Positions 38,601 to 47,976 of a stretch of 62,448 bases of DNA are shown one piece after another. Below the pieces are notes generated by a model that saw nothing but the letters and a program-made list of their open reading frames with translations, did not search any database and was not told the DNA's origin. Both the position numbers and the translations under genes were made by a program. The stretch lies in contig JAPPLW010000120.1 of the NCBI GenBank assembly GCA_028819345.1, positions 1-62,448 of the forward strand, read 5' to 3'. The stretch is from a bacterium (GTDB lineage: Bacteria; Actinomycetota; Acidimicrobiia; Spongiisociales; ZC4RG35). Numbering within the stretch: position 1 is the stretch's first letter; the number at the start of each line of letters is the position of its first letter.

Positions 38601-39923
38601 TCAGGTCGCTACGACCCGACCACCCTTGTACACCGCGGCGATCCGCTTGGTGTTGGAGATGTCGGAGAGGGGATCCCCCTCCAGCACCACCAGGTCGGCC
38701 AGCTTGCGCTTCTCCACCGATCCCAGTTCGTCGCCCTGACCCAGGAGGTCGGCCGCCCGGCTGGTGGCCGCCACGATCGCATCCATGGGAGAGAACCCGC
38801 AGCCTTCCACCAGGAGCCGGAGTTCCTCATGCATGCTGTGCCCCGGCACCACGAAGGGGTTGGTGAGGTCGGTGCCCGCGGTCACGTTCACCCCGCCCTG
38901 TCGGGCTCGCCCGATGAAGGCCATCTGGTTGCGCAACTCCACCGGCGCCTGCTCCCAGTCCGTCTCCGAGTAGTCGAACGGGTAGGCGTACTGGCCCCAC
39001 TGTTCCGCCACCGCGGCGGGCATCTCGTCGAGGCCGGGGGGGTTGACCGCCTCCGGCGTGTTGCCCAACAGGATGGCCTGGGAGAGGGTGAGCGTGGGGG
39101 TGATGTAGGTACCCCGCTCCGCCATGAGGTCGATTAGACCGTCGGCCAGATCCGACTCGGGGTCGACGAAGCGCCACGGTTGCCAACCGACCAGGGGATC
39201 GAGAATCCGGCCGGTCAACCCGTCGAGTTCATCCATCCGCTCCTCGGGGACCAGCTCCCGTCCGATCCGCACGTGCTCCAAGGCATCCACGCCAACCTTC
39301 ACCGCTTCCTCCACAGTGACCATGTGGCCGACATGCGCTGAGACCCGCACTCCCCGTCGGTGAGCTTCGGAGACCACCGCCCGGAGCACCGGAAGCCGGG
39401 CCCACACGTACACCTTGAGAAAATCCATACCGGCGTCGATCAGCTTCGAGGCCTCGCGACGGGCCGATTCCTCATCATCGATGATCGCCAGCCACCTCCA
39501 GGGGGCGGGCGGATCGGCCGGTCCGTCGAGGATGGTTCCCGCTCCGAAGAACCGGGGCCAGTTGTCCCTCCCTTCCTTGAAAGCCCGGAACACCTCATCG
39601 GGGTCGAAGTTGCCGGTGTCCCGAACGGTGGTAACCCCGTGGCGCAAAAGCGTGGTCATGAACAGGTCCGCCAACCCGGGAGGATCCTCCACCTGCAAGA
39701 ACGAGTTGTCGGCCAGCACCCCGACATGTACATGGCAGTCGATGAGGCCCGGAATGACGGTGGACCCTGCGATGTCCACGACCTCGGTGTCGGCGGAGAG
39801 CTCAACGTCCCCCCGGCGAAAGACCGCGTCGATGCGTTCGCCGTCGATCAGCACCACCGCATCCTCGATCGGGGCCCTTCCGGTGCCGTCTATCACCCTT
39901 CCCCCCACGAGTGCCTTGGCCAT
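38601..39923 (-). CDS. Amidohydrolase (imidazolonepropionase-like)
   Basis: Metal-dependent hydrolase of 440 residues. H64-V-H66 in IDCHVHVG, Lys in FLKVYVW, then SAHVGH and DALEHV histidines and the catalytic Asp in TAGTDLTNPF fit the binuclear or mononuclear amidohydrolase superfamily. The C-terminal small domain ends KLADLVVLEGDPLSDIS, as in prolidase and imidazolonepropionase relatives. The substrate is unknown. It is the only minus-strand gene of the catabolic block and is divergent from the MDR gene. Confidence 0.85.
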   Translation of the reverse strand: MAKALVGGRVIDGTGRAPIEDAVVLIDGERIDAVFRRGDVELSADTEVVDIAGSTVIPGLIDCHVHVGVLADNSFLQVEDPPGLADLFMTTLLRHGVTTVRDTGNFDPDEVFRAFKEGRDNWPRFFGAGTILDGPADPPAPWRWLAIIDDEESARREASKLIDAGMDFLKVYVWARLPVLRAVVSEAHRRGVRVSAHVGHMVTVEEAVKVGVDALEHVRIGRELVPEERMDELDGLTGRILDPLVGWQPWRFVDPESDLADGLIDLMAERGTYITPTLTLSQAILLGNTPEAVNPPGLDEMPAAVAEQWGQYAYPFDYSETDWEQAPVELRNQMAFIGRARQGGVNVTAGTDLTNPFVVPGHSMHEELRLLVEGCGFSPMDAIVAATSRAADLLGQGDELGSVEKRKLADLVVLEGDPLSDISNTKRIAAVYKGGRVVAT

Positions 39924-40182
39924 AGTCCTGCTCCTTCCTGCTTCGCTCGGTTGCTTAATCTAATCCAGCGCTCCGAATCCAGGGCGGAGCCGGAGTGGCC
40001 GTGACAACAGCACCCGGGTTTGGGAACGGAGTAGCCTTGCCGGGGCCTCCGAAACCACCAAGGGGGGCAAGCGTCGACGAAGGGCCCCTTGCCATTCGCC
40101 ACTGGACACAGCACGGAACAGGGAAATGACCGGAGACACGCCCGGTCGGCATCCGGCCGACTACCTTGCCGGGACCGACACC
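39924..40182. other. Divergent gap between the amidohydrolase and MDR genes
   Basis: About 259 bases that must carry two outward promoters. A CTTGCC...GGCAAG inverted repeat spans about 25 bases in the middle. No gene and no clear -10/-35 pair are visible. Confidence 0.35.
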
Positions 40183-41256
40183 ATGAGAGCTGCGCTCCTC
40201 ACGGGAATCGGTGGGCCGGAGATGCTGGAGGTCCGGGACGACATACCGGTGCCCCGGGCCGGCAGGGGAGATGTGGTCGTGCGGGTTGCCGCCTGCGGTC
40301 TCAACAACTCTGACATCAACACCCGGGTTGGTTGGTACAGCCGTTCCATAACCACCGCCACAAAGGAGTCCGGATACGACAAGGCCGACGTCAAGGACGT
40401 GGGCTGGAGCCGCAGGGGGCTGTCGTTCCCCCGTATACAAGGTTCCGATGTCGTAGGACGGGTGGTGGAGGTCGGAGAGGGGGCCAACCCCAGACTCATG
40501 GGCCGCCGGGTGCTGGTGGATCCATGCCTGCGAGACCGGCGCCGGCCAGACGATCCGGCACTGGCGGGCTATCTGGGAAGCGAACTGGACGGCGGCTTCG
40601 CCGAATACTGTGCTGTGCCCGGCGAGAACGCCTATCCGGTTTCTAGCAACCTGTCGGATGTGGAACTGTCTGCCTTTCCCTGTTCATGGTCGACCGCCGA
40701 GCACATGCTGGCGCTGGCAGATCTTCGCAGAGGAGAGACAGTGGCGGTGCCGGGAGCGTCCGGCGGCGTGGGCAGCGCCCTGGTCCAACTCGCCAAGCTC
40801 CGCGGCGCGCAGGTGGTGGCAATAGCCGGGGTCTCCAAACTGGGTGAAGTCAAAGAACTCGGTGCCGACCATGTGGTGGTTAGACAGCCAGGTCGGGTTC
40901 CCGAAGCTGCGGTTGACGCCAACCGAGGCCCCTTCCACGTGGTGGCGGACGTCGTCGGGGGTGACGACTTCGGAGGTTGGCTGGAGGCGCTGCGTCACGG
41001 AGGAAGGTACGTGACCTCAGGCGCCATAGCCGGACCGATGGTGGAACTCGATCTGCGCACCTTGTATCTGAAAGACCTCTCCCTTCATGGGGCCACGGTC
41101 TATGACCCCCAGGTCTTCGGGGACCTGGTGCGCCATATCGAGGAAGGATCGGTCCGGGCGATCGTGGGGGGCTCTTATCCACTGTCGGAAATCCACGCCG
41201 CGCAGGAGGCCTTTCTGACCAAGAGCCACGTCGGCAAACTGATCATCACCATCTGA
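40183..41256 (+). CDS. Zinc-independent MDR-family (quinone-oxidoreductase-like) reductase
   Basis: Medium-chain dehydrogenase/reductase of 357 residues. The start MRAALLTGIGGPEMLEV is typical of the family. VRVAACGLNNSDIN lacks the catalytic-zinc cysteine pattern of true alcohol dehydrogenases, and GASGGVGSALVQLAKLRGAQV binds NADP. The frame stays open to an ATG at 40126, but those 19 residues are not family-like. Substrate unknown; it precedes the D-aminoacylase-like gene by 75 bases. Confidence 0.83.
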   Translation: MRAALLTGIGGPEMLEVRDDIPVPRAGRGDVVVRVAACGLNNSDINTRVGWYSRSITTATKESGYDKADVKDVGWSRRGLSFPRIQGSDVVGRVVEVGEGANPRLMGRRVLVDPCLRDRRRPDDPALAGYLGSELDGGFAEYCAVPGENAYPVSSNLSDVELSAFPCSWSTAEHMLALADLRRGETVAVPGASGGVGSALVQLAKLRGAQVVAIAGVSKLGEVKELGADHVVVRQPGRVPEAAVDANRGPFHVVADVVGGDDFGGWLEALRHGGRYVTSGAIAGPMVELDLRTLYLKDLSLHGATVYDPQVFGDLVRHIEEGSVRAIVGGSYPLSEIHAAQEAFLTKSHVGKLIITI

Positions 41257-41331
41257 AGTCCCTTCCCGGCCACCCGTCCGGAAGCCATGCCTGAAGTACC
41301 ATCGGAGACGGCAGCAAAGCAGGGAGACGGC

Positions 41332-42882
41332 ATGTTCGACTGGGTACTGACCGGAGGCACGGTGATTGACGGAACCGGGCGCGCCGGGTTCCGCGCGGAT
41401 GTGGGTCTGGCGGGAGACCGTATTGCCGCGGTCGGACGCCTCGAGGGCCGGGAGGCACAGCGAACGGTCGATGCGAGCGGCCTGGTCATATGTCCCGGCT
41501 TCATTGATGTCCACTCCCATTCGGAGTTCGCGCTCCTGAGAGGAGATGGTCACGAACCCCGCCTCCGCCAGGGCATAACCACCGATCTAATGGGACCCGA
41601 CGGTTTCGCCTACGCCCCGCTCTCGCCTACCCGGCTGGCCGAGATGAAGGCATACCTGACGAGGTTCATCGGGCCGCCGGACACCGAATGGGAGTGGTCC
41701 GACGCCGTTGAGTACTGGGACCTGTTCGACGGGCGGGTAGGGATCAATCTCATTCCCCAGGTGGGGTTCAACGCGGTCCGGGCGGAGGCCGTGGGATGGG
41801 ATCCCCGCCCGGCCACCCCCGGGGAGATCGACCGGATGCAGGGGCTCACCCGCCAGGTCATGGAAGAAGGTGCTTGCGGCATCCAGACCGGCCTCGACTA
41901 CTTCCCCTCCGGACACGCCGCCACGGAGGAGTTGGTGGCGGTGGCGCAGGTGGTCAACGAGTACGGCGGCACCTACGGGTCACACGTGCGGGGCAACCGC
42001 GGGGAGGTTGACCCCGGCGTGCGCGAGGCCCTCCTGATCGGCAGGGAAGCGGAAGTCCCGGTGCACATCTCCCATCTGTTCGGATCCGAACGGCTATATC
42101 AGGAACTGGTGGAAGCACGGGAAGAAGGCATAGACGTCACCTTCGACGCCTATCCCTACATGGCGGCCAGCAGCCACCTGGCCTACGCCCTTCCCCGGTG
42201 GGTCGACCAGGGGCCGCCCGAGCGGGTGGCCCAAGTACTGGCGGATCCCGAGGTTCAGTCGAGGGTGGCTCCTGACGTCGAGGGTTTCTTCTCAAGTTAT
42301 GTGTCCCGACCCGGTGACGCATTGTTCTCATACCTCCCCGACGGCCCTTACCGCTACCTCGAGGGCCGTTCCCTGCTCGACGCGATGGAAGACATCGGCG
42401 GGACGCTGACCGAGACGGTCTGCAGGCTTCTGGTGGAGTGCCGCATGGACGTGCTGATGGTGTACCGGTGGAACGATGAGGCCAAGTTGCACCGGGCCAT
42501 GACCCATCCTCTGGGAATGGTTGCATCCGACGGCGTCTTCCTGGGGAGCTACCCGCACCCGAGAGGGTTCGGCACCCATGCGCTGGTGTTGGCCCGGCTG
42601 GTGAGGGAGAAGGGATGGCTGGACTTCACAGACGCGATACGGAGGATGACCGGCATGCCGGCGGCCCGTTACGGTCTCTCGGACCGGGGGGTGATACGGC
42701 CCGGCGCCGCCGCCGACTTGGCGGTGTTCGACCCGGCCCGTTTCGAGGACCGGGCGACGTTCCGGAACCCCCGCTCCAACGCGGTCGGAATGGATTACGT
42801 GTTCGTCAACGGTCGGGCTGCCATAGACGCAGGCCGCCTGGTCGATACAACCGCCGGCCGGGTGCTGCGGCGACCGGGCTGA
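41332..42882 (+). CDS. N-acyl-D-amino-acid deacylase family protein
   Basis: Amidohydrolase-superfamily enzyme of 516 residues of the D-aminoacylase/dihydroorotase type. The N-terminal part is MFDWVLTGGTVIDGTGRAGF and then GFIDVHSHSE carries the HxH metal site. GACGIQTGLDYFPSG corresponds to the family's GA-x-G-x-S-x-GL-x-Y-x-P loop. GSHVRGN and VHISHLFGS supply further ligands. I chose the ATG at 41332 because AGGGAGA sits 5 bases upstream; the frame is open to 41287. Substrate could be D-amino-acid conjugates, cyclic imides or dipeptides. Confidence 0.85.
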   Translation: MFDWVLTGGTVIDGTGRAGFRADVGLAGDRIAAVGRLEGREAQRTVDASGLVICPGFIDVHSHSEFALLRGDGHEPRLRQGITTDLMGPDGFAYAPLSPTRLAEMKAYLTRFIGPPDTEWEWSDAVEYWDLFDGRVGINLIPQVGFNAVRAEAVGWDPRPATPGEIDRMQGLTRQVMEEGACGIQTGLDYFPSGHAATEELVAVAQVVNEYGGTYGSHVRGNRGEVDPGVREALLIGREAEVPVHISHLFGSERLYQELVEAREEGIDVTFDAYPYMAASSHLAYALPRWVDQGPPERVAQVLADPEVQSRVAPDVEGFFSSYVSRPGDALFSYLPDGPYRYLEGRSLLDAMEDIGGTLTETVCRLLVECRMDVLMVYRWNDEAKLHRAMTHPLGMVASDGVFLGSYPHPRGFGTHALVLARLVREKGWLDFTDAIRRMTGMPAARYGLSDRGVIRPGAAADLAVFDPARFEDRATFRNPRSNAVGMDYVFVNGRAAIDAGRLVDTTAGRVLRRPG

Positions 42883-42914
42883 CCGACCCCGTACGCCGGT
42901 GTCCCGGGCGGTGA

Positions 42915-44132
42915 CTAGTTGGGATCCGGGTGGTAACGATGGCCCAGCCGGGCGGCCTTCGTCTCCAGGTACTGGCGGTTGTGCTCGTTGGGGGTCACCA
43001 CCAGCGGAACCCTTTCTTTGATAGTCAACCCGTAACCCTCGATCCCTCCTCGCTTGACGGGGTTGTTGGTGAGTAGCTTCATGGTCCTGACTCCCAGGTC
43101 ATAGAGGATCTGGGCCCCCACGCCGTAATCGCGGGAGTCCACCGGCAACCCCATGTGCTGGTTGGCGTCCACTGTGTCCAGCCCCTCGTCCTGAAGGTTG
43201 TAGGCGACCAGTTTCGGGAAGAGCCCGATTCCCCGGCCCTCGTGTCCCCTGATGTAAAGAACCACTCCCCGCCCTTCCTCCGCCACCCTGGTCAGCGCCA
43301 GGTTCAACTGTTCTCCGCAATCACAGCGGACGCTGGCGAACACATCGCCGGTAAGACACTCGGAGTGGACCCTCACCAACACGTCCTCTCCATTCCCGAT
43401 GTCGCCCATCACCATCGCCATATGCTGCCGGCCGTCCACCAGAGAGTGATACCCCACCGATTGGAAGACTCCCAGGCTGGTGGGAACTCGGGCGCCCACC
43501 ACCCGCTTCACCAGCTTTCCTTCGGTCCGGCGCCGGTAGGAAATCAGGTCGGCGACCGATCCGATGAGCAGGCCGTGCTCCTTGGCGAAGCGCTCCAGGT
43601 CCTCCAGCTTGGCGACCTCACCATGGTCGTTCATCACCTCGGCGATCACCCCCGCCGGGTAGAGGCCCGCCAGGCGGGCAAGGTCGACCGACGCCTCCGT
43701 ATGGCCGGCGCGCCTGAGCACGCCTCCCGGCCGGTAGCGGAGGGGGTAGACATGACCGGGCCGGTCGATGTCCTGGGGGCGGGTCTCAGGATCGAGAATC
43801 GCATGCACCGTCCGGGTGCGGTCGGTGGCCGAGATCCCCGTGGTGACCCCATGGCGAGCGTCCACCGCCACGGTGAAGGCGGTGCTCTCCTCGGAGGGAT
43901 ATGACTGGGGGATCATGAGGGGTATCTCCAGTTCGTCGAGGCGCTCTCCGATGATGGGCAGGCAGACGATGCCGCTGGTGTGCCGGATCAGGAACCCCAT
44001 CTGCTTGGCGGTGATCTTCTCGGCGGCCACGATCAGGTCGCCCTCGTTTTCCCGGTCGGGATCGTCCACCACGATCACCATCCGGCCCTCGCGGATTTCT
44101 TCGATGAGCTCGGGGATGGTTGCGAATCTCAC
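42915..44132 (-). CDS. ribBA: Bifunctional DHBP synthase / GTP cyclohydrolase II
   Basis: Supplies both precursors of riboflavin. The RibB half (1-200) has DDPDRENEGDL, HTSGIVC and RPGHVYPLRY..GHTEA. The RibA half (about 205-400) has the zinc ligands in CLTGDVFASVRCDCG, then IRGHEGRGIGL and LLTNNPVKRGGI. The GTG start overlaps the ribE stop (GTGA). Last gene of the 19-kb minus-strand train. No ribH follows; the next gene is convergent, 32 bases away. Confidence 0.96.
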   Translation of the reverse strand: MRFATIPELIEEIREGRMVIVVDDPDRENEGDLIVAAEKITAKQMGFLIRHTSGIVCLPIIGERLDELEIPLMIPQSYPSEESTAFTVAVDARHGVTTGISATDRTRTVHAILDPETRPQDIDRPGHVYPLRYRPGGVLRRAGHTEASVDLARLAGLYPAGVIAEVMNDHGEVAKLEDLERFAKEHGLLIGSVADLISYRRRTEGKLVKRVVGARVPTSLGVFQSVGYHSLVDGRQHMAMVMGDIGNGEDVLVRVHSECLTGDVFASVRCDCGEQLNLALTRVAEEGRGVVLYIRGHEGRGIGLFPKLVAYNLQDEGLDTVDANQHMGLPVDSRDYGVGAQILYDLGVRTMKLLTNNPVKRGGIEGYGLTIKERVPLVVTPNEHNRQYLETKAARLGHRYHPDPN

Positions 44133-44722
44133 GTTCTGATCACCAGTAGTTTCTCGACGTATTTGGCCAGTATGTCCACCTCGATATTAGCTTTGTTCCC
44201 CACCTTCCAAGAACCCAATGTGGTCGATGCCAGGGTGTGGGGGATCAGGGCGACTTCAAATGACCCTCCGGTGACCGCGGTCACGGTCAGGGCCACACCG
44301 TCCACAGCCACCGAACCCTTGTAGACAAGATAACGCTCCAGTTCTTCGGGAACAGACAGAGCCACTCTCCGGCTGTCGCCCTCCGGCTGGATGCCGAGCA
44401 CCACGCCCACCCCGTCGACATGTCCCTGCACGACATGCCCGTCGAGTCTTCCTCCCAACCGGACCGGACGCTCGAGGTTCACCGACGATCCCTCAACCGC
44501 TTCGCCCAGATTGGTTCGGGAAAGGGTCTCCGCCACCGCCTCCACCCGGAACCCCGGAGGCTCAACCGCAACCGCGGTCAGGCATATCCCGTTGACGGCC
44601 ACCGAGTCCCCTACCTCCAGATCCTCGGTGACTCCCGGCGCCTCTATCGTCAGCCGACTGCCCCGGTCGGTCTCCTCACAGCCCATCACCCGCCCCACCT
44701 CGGCCACGATCCCCGTGAACAT
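44129..44722 (-). CDS. ribE: Riboflavin synthase alpha chain
   Basis: Dismutates two 6,7-dimethyl-8-ribityllumazine molecules to riboflavin. The 197-residue chain shows the internal twofold repeat of lumazine-binding domains: MFTGIVAEVG..NGICLTAV in the first half and RLDGHVVQGHVDG..VAVDGVALTVTAV in the second. The ATG at 44722 shares a base with the ribD stop (TGATG), so it is coupled to ribD. Confidence 0.95.
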   Translation of the reverse strand: MFTGIVAEVGRVMGCEETDRGSRLTIEAPGVTEDLEVGDSVAVNGICLTAVAVEPPGFRVEAVAETLSRTNLGEAVEGSSVNLERPVRLGGRLDGHVVQGHVDGVGVVLGIQPEGDSRRVALSVPEELERYLVYKGSVAVDGVALTVTAVTGGSFEVALIPHTLASTTLGSWKVGNKANIEVDILAKYVEKLLVIRT

Positions 44723-45801
44723 CAGGCGCTCTCCTTCCGGGGCCGCCACTCTACTCGAAGGTCTTCTCCCACCCGCTGCACATCCTCAATTATGACCTCC
44801 CGGGAGTCCAACAGAGTGGAGAATGCTCCCCGCATGACCGGCAGGCCCTCGCCTCCGGCCACCCGAGCCGCCATGTAGAAGACCCCCCGGTCGATCAGGC
44901 CTGCGGACCACAAAGCACCTGCCAGCCGCGGGCCTCCTTCCACCAACACCTCCAACAGTCCCCGCTCGCCCAACGCCCTCGCCGCACGGACCAGGTCCAC
45001 CAGCCCCTCCCCACCTGGGGCGATCACCTGAAGGTCCGGCGGTACGACGTCGGTGGGCTGGGGTGCAACCACCAAGGAACTCCTGTCCCACACCTTGCGG
45101 TTGGGCGGCAACCGGGCGCGCCCGGCCACCACCACCGCCAGCGGCTGGGGGCTGCCCCAGCCTTCAAGCCGGACCGTCAGCCGAGGATCGTCGGCCCGGA
45201 GGGTGCCGGCGCCGACCATCACCGCATCGGCGGACGCCCGGAGGCGATGACCGTCCCTGCGGGCAGCCGGCCCCGATATCCACTGGGAGGTTCCGTCACG
45301 GGCGGCGGTCCACCCGTCGAGGGTGGCAGCGGCCTTGAGGGTGAAACGCGGTCGTCCGGTCCGGCGGTGATGGAAATAGGCTGGATCTTCCGCTTCCACC
45401 TCTTCGGTCAACAAGGGCCCGGCCACCTCCATCCCCGCCTCCTCCAAGATGGCCCTGCCGCGTCCCGAGACCCTCCGGTCGGGATCGTCTGCGCCGACCA
45501 CCACCACCACCACTCCCGAGTTCGTGATCCGGTCGACGCAGGGAGGAGTGCGTCCGGAGTGCGCACAGGGCTCCAGGGTGGTGATCAACGTCCCACCCAG
45601 GGCCCGGGGACCCGCTTCGTCCAGAGCCAACGTCTCGGCGTGGGGAGTGCCGGGACCCTGATGCACACCGGTTCCCACCAGTTGTCCGCCGGAGTCCATC
45701 ACCAGGGCGCCCACCCGCGGGTTGGGGTGGGGACGGGCCCCGGCCGCTTTCCGCAGGGCCCGGCGGAGCAACCGCCGCCGTTCGGCGGTGATGGGTCCCA
45801 T
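44722..45801 (-). CDS. ribD: Bifunctional riboflavin deaminase/reductase
   Basis: Second and third steps of riboflavin synthesis. The deaminase domain (1-145) has the zinc ligands in HAETLAL and EPCAHSGRTPPCVDRI. The reductase domain (about 150-359) has KAAATLDGWTAARDG, SADAVMVGAGTLRADDPRLTVR and VEGGPRLAGAL. It starts 6 bases after rpe, so there is no room for an FMN riboswitch in front of it. Confidence 0.96.
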   Translation of the reverse strand: MGPITAERRRLLRRALRKAAGARPHPNPRVGALVMDSGGQLVGTGVHQGPGTPHAETLALDEAGPRALGGTLITTLEPCAHSGRTPPCVDRITNSGVVVVVVGADDPDRRVSGRGRAILEEAGMEVAGPLLTEEVEAEDPAYFHHRRTGRPRFTLKAAATLDGWTAARDGTSQWISGPAARRDGHRLRASADAVMVGAGTLRADDPRLTVRLEGWGSPQPLAVVVAGRARLPPNRKVWDRSSLVVAPQPTDVVPPDLQVIAPGGEGLVDLVRAARALGERGLLEVLVEGGPRLAGALWSAGLIDRGVFYMAARVAGGEGLPVMRGAFSTLLDSREVIIEDVQRVGEDLRVEWRPRKESA

Positions 45802-45807
45802 TCCGGC

Positions 45808-46494
45808 CTAGCCTCCGCCCGCAGGGGAGGTAGCCGAGGAGATGGCGCTCCGCAACATCCGGACCGCCTCGACCGGGTCTGGACGGGCGAAGATCGCCGT
45901 TCCCGCCACGAAGACATCGGCGCCGGCGGCCGCCGCCAGCGGGGCGGTCTCGGGCGTGATGCCACCGTCTATCTGCAAAGCCGTTTCCAGTCCTTCCTCA
46001 TCTATCCACCGCCGGATTGTCTCCACCTTGGAGAGGGTCTCCGGCATGAACACCTGCCCTCCGAATCCCGGTTCCACCGACATCACCACCACCATGTCGA
46101 GTCCGACCAGGTGGGGACGAACCACGCCAGGCCCAACCGCGGGAGAAAGGGCCAGGCCGAATCCCATCCCCAGTCTCCGGGCAAGGGTTCCCGCTTCGGT
46201 CGGATCGGGGCAGACGTCGGTGTGCAGGGTTACATGGTCGGCGCCCGCCTTCGCCAGGGCCTCGAACAACCCGAGCGGCTGGCTCACCATCAGGTGGCAG
46301 TCGAAGAAGGCATCCACCGCGGGGCGGACCTTCTCGATCACCGGCGCGCCGAAGGTGAGGTTGGGTACGTAGAGGCCGTCCATCACATCGAGGTGGAACA
46401 TCTCGACGTGACCGTCCACTCCCTCCATCTCCGATCGAAGCTGTCCCAAGTCAGCGGCCAGCACCGACGGGGCCACGCGAATCTTCCTGCTCAC
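45808..46494 (-). CDS. rpe: Ribulose-phosphate 3-epimerase
   Basis: Interconverts ribulose-5-phosphate and xylulose-5-phosphate. At 228 residues it has the family motifs VAPSVLAADL, HLDVMDG, CHLMV, VMSVEPGFGGQ, QIDGGI and GADVFVAGTAIF. The GTG at 46494 gives the right length; the frame is open far upstream but that part overlaps fmt out of frame. It lies between fmt and ribD, where it supplies the sugar phosphate used by ribBA. Confidence 0.94.
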   Translation of the reverse strand: MSRKIRVAPSVLAADLGQLRSEMEGVDGHVEMFHLDVMDGLYVPNLTFGAPVIEKVRPAVDAFFDCHLMVSQPLGLFEALAKAGADHVTLHTDVCPDPTEAGTLARRLGMGFGLALSPAVGPGVVRPHLVGLDMVVVMSVEPGFGGQVFMPETLSKVETIRRWIDEEGLETALQIDGGITPETAPLAAAAGADVFVAGTAIFARPDPVEAVRMLRSAISSATSPAGGG

Positions 46495-46504
46495 GCAGCC
46501 AAGA

Positions 46505-47440
46505 CTAACTCTGGGATGGACCGACCCCGGACAACCGTCCCAGCCCGCCGCGGACTCCTCTCGCCCAGTCCGCACCCCGCATGGGGCGCCTTCCTGCCGG
46601 CTGGACGACCTCCAAGACCAGGGCCCCGCTTCCGGCGCCGCACCACAGTCCACCCCCCACCAAATCCAGCCCACCGGCATCCAGCGGCGTGGGAGCCTCG
46701 GGCGACCATCGGGACTCCAGGATACGCATCCGCGTCTCCCCCCACCAGGCAAAGGCCCCCGGCCGGGGAGACATCGCCCTCACCTGGCGGGCTAGTTCCT
46801 GCGCGGGCCTGGTGAAGTCCAGGCGGGCGTCGCCGGCCGATAGCCGGGGAGCGTACGTGGCGTCAGTTTCGTGCTGGGGTGTTCCCGCCAACTCCCCGGA
46901 GATCGCCCCGGCCAGGTTGTCGACCAACAGGTCGGCGCCCAAGTGGGAGAGGCGTTCCGTTAGACCTCCCCGGGTGTCCCTCTCGGCGATCGGATGAGTG
47001 GCGGCGGCCAACACCGGCCCGGAATCCAGGCCCTCGGTGACGCGCATAAGGCTCACCCCGGTGACTGCGTCTCCGGCGCGGATGGCGGCCGCAACCGGAG
47101 AGGCGCCTCGCCAGCGGGGCAACAGCGAAAAGTGGACATTCACGAACCCGGACTCGGCGCGTTCCAACATCGACCGGGTGAGCAGCATCCCGTAGGCGAC
47201 CACCACCCCCAACCGGAAGGGACCGACCGTCTCCAAGGCCTCTTCGAGTTCGATCCGGTCGGTGGGACAGGCAGTGGCCAAGCCCAGTTCCAAGGCTGAC
47301 CTCTTGACGTCGGAGGGCGTCTTTCTCCCCGATCTCCCACGCCTCCGGTCCGGACGGGTGACGACCAGTGCCACATCGGCAGTCTCGGCCAGAGCCCGGA
47401 GAGCTGGGACCGCAGCCAGGGGGGTTCCCAGGAACACCAC
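46505..47440 (-). CDS. fmt: Methionyl-tRNA formyltransferase
   Basis: Formylates initiator Met-tRNA with 10-formyl-THF. The 311-residue product has VFLGTPLAAVPAL, the folate/active-site region VVVAYGMLL, then NVHFSLLPRWRGASPVAAAI (Asn, His) and the Asp loop EGLDSGPVL. GTG start; GGGAGGG lies about 15 bases upstream, so the start is a little uncertain. It follows def by 26 bases, matching their joint role in N-formyl handling. Confidence 0.94.
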   Translation of the reverse strand: MVFLGTPLAAVPALRALAETADVALVVTRPDRRRGRSGRKTPSDVKRSALELGLATACPTDRIELEEALETVGPFRLGVVVAYGMLLTRSMLERAESGFVNVHFSLLPRWRGASPVAAAIRAGDAVTGVSLMRVTEGLDSGPVLAAATHPIAERDTRGGLTERLSHLGADLLVDNLAGAISGELAGTPQHETDATYAPRLSAGDARLDFTRPAQELARQVRAMSPRPGAFAWWGETRMRILESRWSPEAPTPLDAGGLDLVGGGLWCGAGSGALVLEVVQPAGRRPMRGADWARGVRGGLGRLSGVGPSQS

Positions 47441-47466
47441 CCGCCCCGAGGGTCGAGCCCTCCCGG

Positions 47467-47961
47467 TTACCCCAAGGCCGCTTCCCTGATCTCCCGCAGT
47501 GCCTTTCGTCGCTCGCCGCGGTTGAGCCGGTCCAGCAGCAGCATCCCGTTCACATGATCCATCTCGTGCTGCAGGACCCTGCCCATCAGTTCATCACCTT
47601 CGTATGTCACCTCGTTTCCGTCCAGGTCCAGTCCCCTCACCACTGCCACAGCCGGGCGAAGGATGGGCCAGAAGTACTCGGGCACCGAGAGACACCCCTC
47701 GTTGTACTCCCACTCCCCCGAGGTCTCCACCAACTCCGGATTGATGACTACCCGAGGTCCCAGTTCATCGTCGATGTCGAAGACGAAGACCCGCCGCCCG
47801 ATCCCGACCTGTGGTGCGGCCAGCCCCACACCGGGAGCGTCGTACATCGTCTCGATCATGTCGTCCACCAACTTCTTGATCCTGCCGTCAATCTCGGTCA
47901 CCGGGATCGCCACCGAACGCAGGATGGGGTCACCGAAGACACGGATGGGAAGTACTGCCAT
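47467..47961 (-). CDS. def: Peptide deformylase
   Basis: Removes the formyl group from nascent proteins. 164 residues with the three family motifs GVGLAAPQVG, EGCLSVPE and QHEMDHVNG (metal ligands Cys, His, His and catalytic Glu). It sits between priA and fmt and is 15 bases after the priA stop. Confidence 0.97.
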   Translation of the reverse strand: MAVLPIRVFGDPILRSVAIPVTEIDGRIKKLVDDMIETMYDAPGVGLAAPQVGIGRRVFVFDIDDELGPRVVINPELVETSGEWEYNEGCLSVPEYFWPILRPAVAVVRGLDLDGNEVTYEGDELMGRVLQHEMDHVNGMLLLDRLNRGERRKALREIREAALG

Positions 47962-47976
47962 GAGTCCCTGATGATC

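Noticed and set aside
45801..45810. Possible FMN riboswitch before ribD
   Set aside because: Only 6 bases separate rpe and ribD, so there is no room for one; none is seen before rpe or fmt either.
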